NCBI GenBank assembly: GCA_029250605.1
Contig: JAQXEZ010000010.1
Location: forward strand, 1 to 58,973
Source of the DNA: Candidatus Thalassarchaeaceae archaeon
Lineage (GTDB): Archaea > Thermoplasmatota > Poseidoniia > Poseidoniales > Thalassarchaeaceae
DNA length: 58,973 bases
Reading direction: 5' to 3'
Shown here piece by piece: positions 1-9,893 of this stretch. A model generated the notes under the pieces. The model ran no database searches. It was given only the letters and a program-made list of their open reading frames with translations, and was not told the DNA's origin. Numbering within the stretch: the first letter of the stretch is position 1; every line of letters starts with the position of its first letter. A program made the position numbers and the translations under genes.

Positions 1-126
1 CTTGGCCCTGTCCTTGGCCCTGTCCTTGGCCCTGTCCTTGGCCCTGTCCTTGGCCCTGTCCTTGGCCCTGTCCTTGTCCTTGGCCCTGTCCTTGGCCCTG
101 TCCTTGGCCCTGTCCTTGGCCCTGTC
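1..126. repeat. 12-bp perfect tandem repeat encoding Gly-Gln-Gly-Gln
   Basis: Unit cttggccctgtc (plus strand) is present in ten identical copies, interrupted once by a 6-base half unit (cttgtc, 73-78). The array starts at or before base 1, so its full length is unknown. It lies in frame in the minus-strand secreted protein and encodes alternating Gly and Gln. Identity at the nucleotide level, third positions included, suggests recent slippage or expansion, or possibly an assembly limit. Confidence 0.95.
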
Positions 127-628
127 CATCCTCTCCTTCGCCACCGCCTTCGGTGCCGCCGTCTCCGGATCCTTCACCTTGGAAATCGGGGTCGTATGCG
201 TCGGGTATTCCGTCGCCGTCCGAATCCGATGCGGCTCCGTCATTGGGGTCGTTTGGATAGGGGTCGTTAGCATCATTGGTACCGTCGCCGTCAGTGTCTG
301 CCGAGTTTGGGTTGGTCCCTGCTTCGTACTCTTCCACGTTGCTTAGGCCGTCACCATCGGGATCGGCCCCACTATCGCTGGCAGAGTTGGGATTGAGGCC
401 GTAGTTGACCTCCCAACCGTCTGGCATACCATCGTTGTCGGTATCTGGGTTATTCATGTCCGTGCCAGCACTTTGCTCCTCTGCGTTGGTCAATCCGTCC
501 CCGTCCCAATCGGCTCCTCCGTCTGAGGGGTCCAGGGGGTCTGATCCATCGGCTCCGACGCCGGTTGATCCGGCCATGAGCACTAGAAGCAGCGCTGTTA
601 TCACACTAGTTTTTTTCTGATATTGCAT
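1..628 (-). CDS. Secreted Ca-binding (thrombospondin type 3-like) repeat protein, partial
   Basis: The gene begins at an ATG at 628 and runs off the window, giving about 209 residues. A short Lys-containing N-terminus followed by a hydrophobic stretch ([16 protein letters not shown]) is a signal peptide, so the protein should be exported. Residues about 30-165 are Asp/Asn/Gly-rich repeats such as [37 protein letters not shown] and [12 protein letters not shown]. These are calcium-binding loops of the thrombospondin type 3 kind, common in marine archaeal and bacterial surface proteins. A Gly/Glu-rich linker then leads into a Gly-Gln-Gly-Gln array that reaches the window edge. An AGGAAGTG ribosome site lies about 10 bases before the ATG. 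The C-terminal part, with any anchor or enzyme domain, is not visible. Partner and substrate are unknown. Confidence 0.85.
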   Translation of the reverse strand, partial: MQYQKKTSVITALLLVLMAGSTGVGADGSDPLDPSDGGADWDGDGLTNAEEQSAGTDMNNPDTDNDGMPDGWEVNYGLNPNSASDSGADPDGDGLSNVEEYEAGTNPNSADTDGDGTNDANDPYPNDPNDGAASDSDGDGIPDAYDPDFQGEGSGDGGTEGGGEGEDGQGQGQGQGQGQGQGQGQGQGQGQGQGQGQGQGQGQGQGQGQ

Positions 629-880
629 TGTAAATTCACTTCCTAATTTTCCGTTAATCCAACAAGTAAAGGATGATTTCTTGGAGCGAGCCTAGACACG
701 AGTCCGAACACCTCGATAACGCTGCACTGAGCGTCATTTCTGGTTTTCCCGAACTCTCGTATTTCTGTCCTGACTCCTCCTTTTCTCATCATCCAATCTC
801 ACTGGCTTTCTCAGGGAACCCTCTGTTCCCTCTAGCTTCGGAGAGGCATGTTACGTATTTCAAGGGTTCCTTTGCCGGTT
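629..880. other. Intergenic, upstream region of the secreted protein gene
   Basis: This 252-base stretch separates two minus-strand genes and should carry the promoter of the Ca-binding-repeat gene. I see no convincing gene: the plus-strand open frame that starts at 673 has no family resemblance, no clear ribosome site and runs into the neighbouring gene. No strong TATA-like element stood out. Confidence 0.5.
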
Positions 881-1312
881 TCAAGGGGTTATCCTCGAAA
901 GCTCGGCCTGAAATCTAGTAGCACCCATTAAATGTAACACTGGGACAATTAGGGAAGAAATCGCAAGAACTCCGAAGAAGAGACCCGACCAGAGTTCTAT
1001 TCCTCGGCCGATGGAGAGGAAGAGGAACCATCCAATTAGAACGGAAATCCATGGGAGGTGCCTCCTGGTGTAAAGCGATAGTCGGGCATTTAGGGTTTCG
1101 TCGGAGTAGAACTGGGGAGTGTCATCAGGGTCGGCTAGTCCATTCTCCACGCCACAACGGGAGCAGACCTGGTATCTGGGTCCGTTCCCGGTGATGAATT
1201 GGGCCTGAGGATAGTTCTGCTTGCACATCCTGCATACTGGCATGATTCTCGTTCCGACCAGACGAGTGTTGTCCTTCAAGGCTACGGTCCTCGTCACTGG
1301 ATCAATCGTCAT
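881..1312 (-). CDS. Zinc-ribbon protein with C-terminal membrane segments
   Basis: A protein of 143 residues not recognised as a named family. The N-terminal half has a treble-clef/zinc-ribbon pattern, CRMC at 27-30 and CSRC at 50-53, likely binding one zinc. The C-terminal half has two hydrophobic stretches (WISVLIGWFLFLSIGR and GLFFGVLAISSLIVPVLHLM), so it is probably a membrane protein with a cytoplasmic metal-binding head. The ATG at 1312 overlaps the stop of the upstream giant surface-protein gene by 11 bases; a TTG at 1315 is an alternative. The overlap implies translational coupling, and the two products may act together at the membrane. Function unknown. Confidence 0.75.
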   Translation of the reverse strand: MTIDPVTRTVALKDNTRLVGTRIMPVCRMCKQNYPQAQFITGNGPRYQVCSRCGVENGLADPDDTPQFYSDETLNARLSLYTRRHLPWISVLIGWFLFLSIGRGIELWSGLFFGVLAISSLIVPVLHLMGATRFQAELSRITP

Positions 1313-4300
1313 CAAGGACGTCGTCCAAGAATGTCACGTCGATGTCCTCGGATTCTTCCTCATCGAGGTCGTCGGCTAGATCATTGAGTCCTTCTAGGCT
1401 GATCTCCTCCGTTTTGGAATCAAGTAGATCTGCCACAGACACATCGGGACCTTGCCACTCCTCTGGAGCGTCTTCAGTGGGGTTCTCGGAGAGTTCCTCC
1501 TCTGGCTCTTCCTCTTCGCTCTGTGATTTCCTTAGGATGGAGCTAGAGGCTATTTCCTCATCTTCCGAGATCCCCATTGCTTCCCTTGTCATCTCCTCCT
1601 CCATCTCGACCTCCTGAGTGCCCATCTCCCATGGCTGTGGAGCGGTTTTCTCTCTGGGTCTGATTATAAGAGCGGCACCGAGGATGACCATGATTGCTGA
1701 AACCATTATTATGACGGTGTTTAGGTCCCCGTCAACCAGTTGGTCGAACCAAGACTCGCCATCAGCCCCTGAACCGTCGGAGGACCTGCCGGGAGATAAC
1801 TCGGATAGAGGATAAACTCGTATCGAATCGACAGAGAGCCTGTGGACTTCGCCATCGAAGGCAACGACTGACAGCCAATATGGTGTCGAGGAACTGACGG
1901 ATGTCGGACCGATGTAGTCGAAAGAAGCGTTTGAGGTAACCGAGGAAGTCACGATGATCGCATCTCTGGTGTCCGAGAATTGCATCGTACTAGCGAAAAC
2001 GGTATAGGATTCCACCTGTGGGTCTTCCGAGTCAGTCCATAGGACCTCAATCCTGGATCCGGTGGCATCCCAGTACGCCATGACCTCAGAAACCTCTGGA
2101 AGGTGAATTCCGGGGTCTTGCGAGTTCTCATCTACAGGACTGATCATTGAAGTCTCGAGGTCGTCGATCCACGCGTTCCCGGAGGTGTCGACTGAAACCA
2201 CCGCAACCCACATCGGAATGTCGGGTTGAATGCCCTCTCCGCTAGAAAGTGCCTCCAGGAGGAACTGCCCACTATGAGTCCTGTCCAGAACCAGAGCCGG
2301 TTCGAGTCCCTCGGCGCTATCGAATGGTGCTCCGGCTACTGCGAAAACCCAGTACTCGGCAATGTCGGGATCGGAACTTGGTGAGAATGAGACGAGGATC
2401 CCGTCGCCTGAGTCCGGAGCCCTGTCCACCAGGGTTGGCGAGGGAACCCTATCCGGAGGGAACAGGTCGCCCCTGTTGTCTATGGGCGTGACTAGAGCCA
2501 TGTTGTCGCTAAAGTCTGAGAGTATCACGTTCCCGGCTATGTCGTGGATCGTGACGGTGACGTAGAGGGGCACATCAGGCGAAATTCGAGATGGTGATAG
2601 TTCATCGGCCTCTGTCCCATACAGAGCTGAAGACAGGGTCACCTCGAGGCGTGGGGAGTTCCCAATCTGCCTCTGATCGATAGTAACAAGGTTGCATGCG
2701 CCGCTTGATTCGCAGGCAGTGCTAACTTCGGTCAAGTCGTTCAGTGGGAAGTCTGACGCCCAAACCGTGTAATGACTGAAGTCTTCTGCCATTGTCCTGT
2801 CCCAACTTACGTCGATTGCCGTGCCGTCGTCGCCGGGATGGTCCCATGCCTGCAATCCTGAGACCATGTCTGGGGGGGTGAATTCGGAGGAGTCGAACTC
2901 GGAGTAACTGGCCGTCTCAACCACTAGTACCTCGTCGACGTTCTGATTGCCCCAGTCGTCAACAGCCACTACCCCTATCCAGTATACCACGTCGTTTTCG
3001 AGTGTTGAGTTGCCAATCGAATCGATTACGACCTCATCGGTGGTGCAATCGGTAACGAACTGTGCTACTGGCCATCCATCTACTGACGTCGGAGCGGTCC
3101 ATCCCGAGGCAGGGAGTATGTAGATGACGTGGAAGGAGCAATCCTCCTCCTGGTTAGGTTCCCATGTCACGATTATCCTGCCCCCCTCATCGTTGGGGGC
3201 GTCACTGACGGTGGTGCCAGTTATCGGTATCGGAGCTATACCATCATTGAGCCCACCTGCTGTGACGACAGGTCCGACCACAGTGGCGTTTGCAGGATCG
3301 AATTGCCCAGATTCGTCCACGCAGACGATTGCAAACCAGTAGGGGACATTGCCGTCTAGTTCGAGAACTGAAGAGTTCCCGGCGGCGAAGGAGAAGTCGA
3401 TTGGGTTCGAGAGGGCAAAGGCATTGGAAATCTCCTGCTGGACAGCCCAAATACGAGTGTATTGGGGATCTAGTTCCTGACAGGCTGACCACTCCGCGGA
3501 AACTGTCCCGGGAGTCCCGCCAGAGACCGGTTGTACCTCTAGCCACCCTGGAGGCGTTGGGATCTCGTCGGTTGGGGTTGCGTTCCCTTCCCACGAAATT
3601 GGGTCTCCAAGGCTACCATCAGAGTACTCAATAGCTACTGCCGCTCTGTATTGCCTCTGGTCTGAGAGTTGTACCTCGGAGCCATTGCTGTTTCCGGTGC
3701 TGAAGACTGCTGTGGTCTGAGACCAATAGGGGATTCTCTGGTAAGCAGGTAGATTGGGGAGATCCTCCTTGGATGGAGTCCACTGTGGGTTGTCCGTGGA
3801 GTCCCACAGATAAATCCTGTATGCCGACCAAGCCGAGTCCTGGGCTGGAAGCCACGATGCATGGAGGATTCCGCCTCCGTCGTTGGGACGGTCATATAGG
3901 CTCGTCATCACCGTTGGCGCCTCTACCCTCTCCCAGTCGTAGGAGACTCGAATCTTTATTCTCCCATCCTGAGGGGATTGCATTTGGAGGTGCACTGTCG
4001 AAGATAGGGCCCCCGGGGGGGTGTTGAAAATCGCAGTCTGGAAAGACTCCTCAATTCTGGAATCGAGAGATGCTAGGTCCCAACTACCTGTATAGTTGAG
4101 GTTGGTGGACTTGGCCCAGACCCACGACCCCCTCACAGGGGAAGAGAATGTCAGTGATCCTGGATAAAGAAGCAAATCGGAGGAGTTTGCTTGGTTTTGA
4201 TCGATTGGAATCGATACCGGGGATTCGTGTGAGACCAAATGGGTGGGCATTCCGGGCCTCGTAGTATCTGTAATGTCAAGCGTCCTGTCTGCGAAAATTG

Positions 4301-7300
4301 CGTTTAGTGGGTATGCCCTCCTCTGATTCTCCCTCGGGACCTCCCGAAGGGTCTCCATCGGCTTGTAGATGTGTAGTCCGTCCTCCCCGAGTACGGCTAG
4401 CCCCATCCACGCATCGGCATCTGCAGCCAAAGCACCCGGCATCTCACCGGTCATGACCACATCGTGGTCCCCCGTTGCCTTGACGATACTAATCTTGCTC
4501 GCTGATATCACTGCAAGGTGAGTCCCATCGGAAGCGAGGTCTGTGATAGGCCAACCCTGCAGGTCAATTGCCCCAGGACCGGCTTCCATGGCCATTGAAG
4601 TTCCATTCCAGTGCACTAGAGGCTGGTTCGAGGTTGCTATGTGGACACCCCAGAGATCTGTTTCGACTGCACTGACGTCGTTGCTGGGAATCATGTCAAT
4701 GTTGTATGTGCCGTTGTATCTGTCCGTTGAGACGTCCCATGCCGCGACCCCCGGCCTGGATGCTCCTTGACCGTTATGCGAGATGAAAATAGCTGAGTCG
4801 TGGTGCAGAGTAATCGTTGAACCAGTGGATGTGTCATTGAAAGTCCTGGAGACTGAGTCTGCATACACAATGCCAGAAACAAAGTCACCGACCAATCCGT
4901 CTGTCCTTCCGATTGTCCCGACGACTCCTAGGTTCTGGTCTAGGACGATCAGACCCGTTGGACCGCCAACGAGAACGGTCCCATTGCCAAGAATTGGTGC
5001 CGGTGGCACGAATAAATGGTTCGAGATTGGTGTCGGGAGACCATCAACCGTGGTAATTGGGTCGTCCCAATCGTTCTTAGTTAGGTTCCAGAGTCCTATT
5101 CCCCCGTGGGTTGAGACTAGGATGTGCTCCCCGTATTCCACGAAGTCTGTGACGATGTTGCTGGGGAGGCCGGCCAGAAGGCTGCCTTGACCCCAGGAGC
5201 GGGTCTCTGGATCGAATGTCTGGAATCCGGCAGAGCTCCCAGCCCAGCCCATGAGTCCGATGAAGATGTTCTCGCCGTCATGGAGTAGGCCGTCCATCTG
5301 GTTGTGTAACGCAGGTGGAGTCTGCTGGACTACCTTCTGGCTGAGGTTGAATGAGAATAGCCCGTTTCCAACGGTCGTGGCCCAAATCTCCTGGTCCACT
5401 AGCATTATTTCATTGATGGATTCGGAGAGGGCATCAAAGCCATACTGCCAATTTACCGAACCATTGTCGAGTAACTCGCCCTGGAGTACGGTGGATGACA
5501 GGGATGAGAACTCCGAGGAGCCGACTGTGACCCAAACGTGAGTCTCGTTGGAAATCATCTCGTGAACGATGCCAGAGGGGAGCCCGACCAACTCGTCGAG
5601 TCCACCCTCGATAAGGCCCGTGCTGTCAAGCCTGTCTACCCTGTTGATTCCAGAGAGGTCCCCAGATCTCCCTATGGCATAGGACCTGGAGCTCCCGGTG
5701 GGAACCCTGACTATGGAACACGAGTCCATTCCCAGGCCGATGACCTGCCCAGAAGTGGCTGATGACCCAGAGGTGATGACTCTAGTAATCCCCCCGCTCC
5801 CGTCATAATGGGAAGCCAATAGTAGATCGTCGTCGTAAAGCATACCGCCCGGGAAGACTGGATCCTCGGAGACGCCCATATCCGGGGTGAGTGTGGCGAG
5901 GAAGTTGTTAGAGGAGTAGTCGAATCGATCGATGCCGACGTTGTCGGTATCGAAGCCGATATACATTATTTCGTTCTCTTCGTCGCAAGCGAGGGCTCGA
6001 ACGTCCTTGTCGGCCATGTTTGAGTTATCTTCAGTAATGGGGGATAACCACTCTTCGGTGATTCCATCCCCGTCATGGTCTCCGAGGTCGAATCGGGCAA
6101 TCCCCCCTCCCACGGCCCACCACTGCCATGCGCTGAACCCGATTGCTACGTGTACGATATCGTGGCAAAGCAAGATGTCGGCTCCGTATCCATCGGGAAT
6201 GTCACTGGTATCGACATCCCAAATCGTCCAGTTGCTGGTGTTTCCTGATAGCCTCATCACATGGGCGTCGTTTCCGTAACCCGATGCCGTCCAGAGATCG
6301 TCTCCAACAACTTTCATGGAGTAGAAGTCTAGCTCCGATTCGGAAGGTAGTCCATCTCCAGGTAGCCAAGAGGATTGCCATGTCTCATTTGATGGATTCC
6401 AACGGAGGATCCCATTCATGCTGGCGAAGAGGTACTCTCCTTGGTACTCAACCATGCCCCTGATCCTTCCATCAACATCGTTCCATTGGTTCAGCAAGGT
6501 CATGTTTGAGGCAGAGAATCGTCTGAGGATGTTGTCTCCATATGCAACCCACATCTCACATGAGGTGTTTAGTGGGAAGCAATCGCCTAGGTATTGGGCA
6601 TTCACCCTGCCTACATCGCCAATCGTTTGTAGATCGTCCTCCCAGTCATCAGAGGTGGTGTTCCACCTCAGAATAGTCCCCGGATCCCCGGATCCACCCC
6701 ATCCGGAGATCTCTACGACGCTGATCCACACCTCATCGCCGATTTGGTTCATTCCGTGGATGACCCCGTTGAAACCCATGCGTTGTCCGGCATCAATTGT
6801 CGATAGTGTCGAATTGTTGTCCAGGTTGATTCTAGTGACCTCGTCCCTCGTGTTCCATGGTTGCCCTCTCTGGGGGGAGTAGAACATCACTCCTTCGACA
6901 ATTAGAATCTCGGCTGGGGAGTAGTTGGGAAGCGTTGGTCCGTCTTGGTTAGCGCCTCGGTCCCATTGAATCAGAGTCGTTTCGTTTACCAAATCAATCA
7001 GAGTGAGCCCGAAGTCTCCTCCAGCCCAAATAGTGCCCTCTTCCCTCCCCTCTATCATGACGGTGACATCGTCGTCCCCGATAATTCCCTGAGAGCCATC
7101 CCACGGCGTGAGCCAGGATCCGGAGGTGAGGTTGAATCGGGCGATTCCTAAGTTCTCAAATCCGAGGTATAGTGTCTCGCCGAATTTGACTACACGTGCT
7201 CTCTCGGTGTCGTCCCCAGCCGTCCAGACCTCCACAACGGTTCCATTTGATGTATTGATCACAGCTGCTCCCTCGGTTGTCCCAGCGTAGAGGAGATCTG

Positions 7301-9893
7301 AGCCGATTGGTTCCACGGAAAGCACGAATCTGGAAGGCATTCCATCGCCTTGCCCCCCTCCTCCATTGCCTCCTCCTGATGTCCAGCAGTCCTCTAGAGT
7401 GAATTGGGATTGGGGGTTGCTTGGGTCGGGCCAGTTCCACATGCATGCTCCCCTATTTGTACCGGCATAGACACCATTAGCATCGCTGGAGACATCGTAG
7501 AACTCGAAGGGATCGTTGTTCCAACCGGGGATGCTGGTTGGAAGCAGATCCCATGTTGAGCCATCCCATCGGGCAAGTCCTCCGTTCGCGTTTGCTCCGG
7601 AGTTCTGTACCTCTGAGCCAATCAGTAAACCACCGTAGAAATCCAATGACAGGGTGTTGACGTCCTCGTCTGGGATGCTGTTTGGATCGTCAGGTGTCCA
7701 AAGGTCGAGGATATCGCTCGTCAGCCTGTCGATGAGTAGAACTCCCAGACCTGGGAGACCGAGATAGATGACATCCCCGTCAACTGCAACGGGAGTTGAG
7801 TCTAGGTTGTCCACACCGAGAGACTGCCATGATCCGATGATGGCAGGAGTACTGAGGTCGATCCTCATCACCCCCGCCTCCTCGGTGGCGATGTACGCTA
7901 TTCCGAATCTGGTTGCGATATCTCGAATCATATCTGAGTCCAGTCCTTCTGACTCAGTGTAAGTCTCGATTACGTTGTTGGAATCTGTCGAGTAGAGTGA
8001 GATTCCCGATTCCGAATGCCCGATGACTAGGATTTCTGTGTTGGAGTCATATGCCAGACTAGTAATAGAGTTGGAGTTCAAGCCTTGGATTGTTTCAAAG
8101 TATGAGCCATCCACATTGCTCAACCTGTGGACTCCACTGCTTGTGGTGCCAACCCAAACCCAACCGTCTTCATCCTGTTCAATTGATGTGATATCGCCAG
8201 GTTCTAGCTGTGAAGTTAGGCTGTCTCCGATGTCGATTGGTTCCTTCCAGAGGTTATCCCTCTTGTCCATTATGTCGATGATGCTCCCAGATGCTATCCA
8301 GAACTCGCCTGCTTCTCCGTCGTCTATTATCGCAGTTACCTCGGCGGCGTCAATTGAAGGGCTGCTGACGAGGTGGAAGGAACCGTCCGAATTGTCCTCA
8401 AGAACCCGTCCGAATGTACCGGATGAGTCGCCGATTATTGCCATTGAACCAGAAGGAGCCCTGAGTAGTCCTCCGGGCCACGCACTGATGCTTGAAGCGG
8501 TTTCTGATAGCCCCAAGTCTTCCAATTGAATGTCGGAACTGAATAGCAGCAAATCGGTGTCGTAGGGTTGTACTTGCTCTTCTCCTAAGATGTAGAGCCA
8601 ACCAGGAACTGTCGCCAGTCCGACTAAATTGTTTGAAGAAAGCCAATTCGAAGAAGTCCAAGAAGGCATCCAGGAATTTGAAGAAAGGTCGAACCTGTCG
8701 ATTCCGGAGTCAGAGGTGGCAATGTAGAGGATATCATCCGAAACTGCGATGTCTGCTATTGAGTTCCCGGAGAGATAGTTGGAATCGTCCAAAACGATGT
8801 TCCTTTCAACATCAAGGGTTGTGGAGTCGTTGGCTGAAACATTGTATTCTATTACACGTACACCGTTTTCCTGAGTTGCTAGGAATAGTTCCCTCCCTTC
8901 GATGTGGATGCCGACTGGTGTCTCTGTATCCGAAGATGTGCAGAACTCAAATGTCTTCCAGAGAGCCCCCTTGGATGGCATTAGGTAGTGCATATTGCAT
9001 TCAGAGATAGCCCAAATAACTCCGAAAATGTCTACCTCCATTGCCATGATTGGATCGGAGAGAGAGAAGTTAGTGTCCACAGGGAAATCGGCCAATGGTT
9101 CTGAGTCAGAAAGACTCAGAGCTGTGACATTTCCCTCGGAATCTCCTACGTAGAGCAGCCCTCTGTTTGGGTCGGAGGTAATTGAACGCCCTTCAATGCC
9201 TGGAGTAATGTCGATAATGCGCTTGTTTGCGTTGTCGTCCAACTGGAGGAGGTCGTCATCAACGAGAATGTGCATCCTCCCATCGATTGGGTTGTAGGCA
9301 CTACCGTGAATCGACACCTCCAGAGGACTGAATGATAGTTTTGGATCGACGGGTCGGAGCGCTTCGATTACCAAATCTGTGATCTCAATGCCTGTGGGGA
9401 TCTGCCAAGAAGCGTCACTGATTGTATTTGGCTTCAGTGAAGCGTCCAAGATGCCCCCCACTAGACTGGGCGGGTTATCGGCGAAGTTGTTTTGCCTCCC
9501 CAAATCACCTCTTCCGCTCCAGTCAAGTATGCTTGTCTGTGTATCCATCACTGCAATCTGAGGTTGATTGGCCCAGTATCCATCGCTTCCGTTTACAGAG
9601 ATCTCTAGAGTAAGGTTGTCAATGACCGCACCGGGCGCGAACTCCAGGAAAAGATCGGCCAATGCAGGTGTTCCATTGGCAGTATCTGCACCAGTGGCAT
9701 CCAAGACTAGCCAGCCTGTGTCGTTGCTGCCGTTCTCTCCCCATGACTTGTCTGAGGCTTCCCCCCTAGTGATGGAGTCCTGTGGCTGCATTTCAAGACC
9801 TGATGGCAGAGATGGATTGGCACCCCAAGGAAGCAGAATCATCAGGACAACTAGGCCAATTGCCTTGATCTTTGCTCGCCCAGTCTTATCCAT
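1302..9893 (-). CDS. Giant surface protein: beta-propeller blades, FN3-like domains, membrane anchor, acidic tail
   Basis: This 2863-residue protein starts at an ATG preceded by GAAGAG. Residues 1-27 are a signal peptide (Lys/Arg then LVVLMILLPWGA). Roughly residues 180-1850 are dozens of short beta-propeller-like repeats of the kind DGWVWVGTTSSGVHRL and GLNSNSITSLAYD, resembling the two-component-regulator propeller (Reg_prop) family. From about 2000 to 2690 come some six fibronectin III-like domains, each with a motif such as DGTAIDVSWD and SHYTVWASD. A membrane span lies near 2722-2744 (VIIMVSAIMVILGAALII), followed by Arg-Pro-Arg-Glu-Lys and a 119-residue tail very rich in Glu and Asp. 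The expected topology is a large extracellular part with the tail in the cytoplasm. It could be an adhesin or polymer-binding surface protein, or a sensor; no enzymatic domain is visible. It overlaps the following zinc-ribbon gene. Confidence 0.85.
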   Translation of the reverse strand: MDKTGRAKIKAIGLVVLMILLPWGANPSLPSGLEMQPQDSITRGEASDKSWGENGSNDTGWLVLDATGADTANGTPALADLFLEFAPGAVIDNLTLEISVNGSDGYWANQPQIAVMDTQTSILDWSGRGDLGRQNNFADNPPSLVGGILDASLKPNTISDASWQIPTGIEITDLVIEALRPVDPKLSFSPLEVSIHGSAYNPIDGRMHILVDDDLLQLDDNANKRIIDITPGIEGRSITSDPNRGLLYVGDSEGNVTALSLSDSEPLADFPVDTNFSLSDPIMAMEVDIFGVIWAISECNMHYLMPSKGALWKTFEFCTSSDTETPVGIHIEGRELFLATQENGVRVIEYNVSANDSTTLDVERNIVLDDSNYLSGNSIADIAVSDDILYIATSDSGIDRFDLSSNSWMPSWTSSNWLSSNNLVGLATVPGWLYILGEEQVQPYDTDLLLFSSDIQLEDLGLSETASSISAWPGGLLRAPSGSMAIIGDSSGTFGRVLEDNSDGSFHLVSSPSIDAAEVTAIIDDGEAGEFWIASGSIIDIMDKRDNLWKEPIDIGDSLTSQLEPGDITSIEQDEDGWVWVGTTSSGVHRLSNVDGSYFETIQGLNSNSITSLAYDSNTEILVIGHSESGISLYSTDSNNVIETYTESEGLDSDMIRDIATRFGIAYIATEEAGVMRIDLSTPAIIGSWQSLGVDNLDSTPVAVDGDVIYLGLPGLGVLLIDRLTSDILDLWTPDDPNSIPDEDVNTLSLDFYGGLLIGSEVQNSGANANGGLARWDGSTWDLLPTSIPGWNNDPFEFYDVSSDANGVYAGTNRGACMWNWPDPSNPQSQFTLEDCWTSGGGNGGGGQGDGMPSRFVLSVEPIGSDLLYAGTTEGAAVINTSNGTVVEVWTAGDDTERARVVKFGETLYLGFENLGIARFNLTSGSWLTPWDGSQGIIGDDDVTVMIEGREEGTIWAGGDFGLTLIDLVNETTLIQWDRGANQDGPTLPNYSPAEILIVEGVMFYSPQRGQPWNTRDEVTRINLDNNSTLSTIDAGQRMGFNGVIHGMNQIGDEVWISVVEISGWGGSGDPGTILRWNTTSDDWEDDLQTIGDVGRVNAQYLGDCFPLNTSCEMWVAYGDNILRRFSASNMTLLNQWNDVDGRIRGMVEYQGEYLFASMNGILRWNPSNETWQSSWLPGDGLPSESELDFYSMKVVGDDLWTASGYGNDAHVMRLSGNTSNWTIWDVDTSDIPDGYGADILLCHDIVHVAIGFSAWQWWAVGGGIARFDLGDHDGDGITEEWLSPITEDNSNMADKDVRALACDEENEIMYIGFDTDNVGIDRFDYSSNNFLATLTPDMGVSEDPVFPGGMLYDDDLLLASHYDGSGGITRVITSGSSATSGQVIGLGMDSCSIVRVPTGSSRSYAIGRSGDLSGINRVDRLDSTGLIEGGLDELVGLPSGIVHEMISNETHVWVTVGSSEFSSLSSTVLQGELLDNGSVNWQYGFDALSESINEIMLVDQEIWATTVGNGLFSFNLSQKVVQQTPPALHNQMDGLLHDGENIFIGLMGWAGSSAGFQTFDPETRSWGQGSLLAGLPSNIVTDFVEYGEHILVSTHGGIGLWNLTKNDWDDPITTVDGLPTPISNHLFVPPAPILGNGTVLVGGPTGLIVLDQNLGVVGTIGRTDGLVGDFVSGIVYADSVSRTFNDTSTGSTITLHHDSAIFISHNGQGASRPGVAAWDVSTDRYNGTYNIDMIPSNDVSAVETDLWGVHIATSNQPLVHWNGTSMAMEAGPGAIDLQGWPITDLASDGTHLAVISASKISIVKATGDHDVVMTGEMPGALAADADAWMGLAVLGEDGLHIYKPMETLREVPRENQRRAYPLNAIFADRTLDITDTTRPGMPTHLVSHESPVSIPIDQNQANSSDLLLYPGSLTFSSPVRGSWVWAKSTNLNYTGSWDLASLDSRIEESFQTAIFNTPPGALSSTVHLQMQSPQDGRIKIRVSYDWERVEAPTVMTSLYDRPNDGGGILHASWLPAQDSAWSAYRIYLWDSTDNPQWTPSKEDLPNLPAYQRIPYWSQTTAVFSTGNSNGSEVQLSDQRQYRAAVAIEYSDGSLGDPISWEGNATPTDEIPTPPGWLEVQPVSGGTPGTVSAEWSACQELDPQYTRIWAVQQEISNAFALSNPIDFSFAAGNSSVLELDGNVPYWFAIVCVDESGQFDPANATVVGPVVTAGGLNDGIAPIPITGTTVSDAPNDEGGRIIVTWEPNQEEDCSFHVIYILPASGWTAPTSVDGWPVAQFVTDCTTDEVVIDSIGNSTLENDVVYWIGVVAVDDWGNQNVDEVLVVETASYSEFDSSEFTPPDMVSGLQAWDHPGDDGTAIDVSWDRTMAEDFSHYTVWASDFPLNDLTEVSTACESSGACNLVTIDQRQIGNSPRLEVTLSSALYGTEADELSPSRISPDVPLYVTVTIHDIAGNVILSDFSDNMALVTPIDNRGDLFPPDRVPSPTLVDRAPDSGDGILVSFSPSSDPDIAEYWVFAVAGAPFDSAEGLEPALVLDRTHSGQFLLEALSSGEGIQPDIPMWVAVVSVDTSGNAWIDDLETSMISPVDENSQDPGIHLPEVSEVMAYWDATGSRIEVLWTDSEDPQVESYTVFASTMQFSDTRDAIIVTSSVTSNASFDYIGPTSVSSSTPYWLSVVAFDGEVHRLSVDSIRVYPLSELSPGRSSDGSGADGESWFDQLVDGDLNTVIIMVSAIMVILGAALIIRPREKTAPQPWEMGTQEVEMEEEMTREAMGISEDEEIASSSILRKSQSEEEEPEEELSENPTEDAPEEWQGPDVSVADLLDSKTEEISLEGLNDLADDLDEEESEDIDVTFLDDVLDDD

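Noticed and set aside
2-346. Plus-strand frame rich in Ala-Leu-Ser-Leu repeats
   Set aside because: It is the antisense reading of the Gly-Gln array and of the Ca-binding repeats, which make a coherent secreted protein on the minus strand.
673-918. Plus-strand open frame of 81 codons
   Set aside because: No family resemblance or ribosome site, and it overlaps the end of the zinc-ribbon gene on the other strand.
8023-8529. Plus-strand frame of 168 codons inside the giant gene
   Set aside because: Antisense shadow; the minus-strand frame is continuous propeller repeats.
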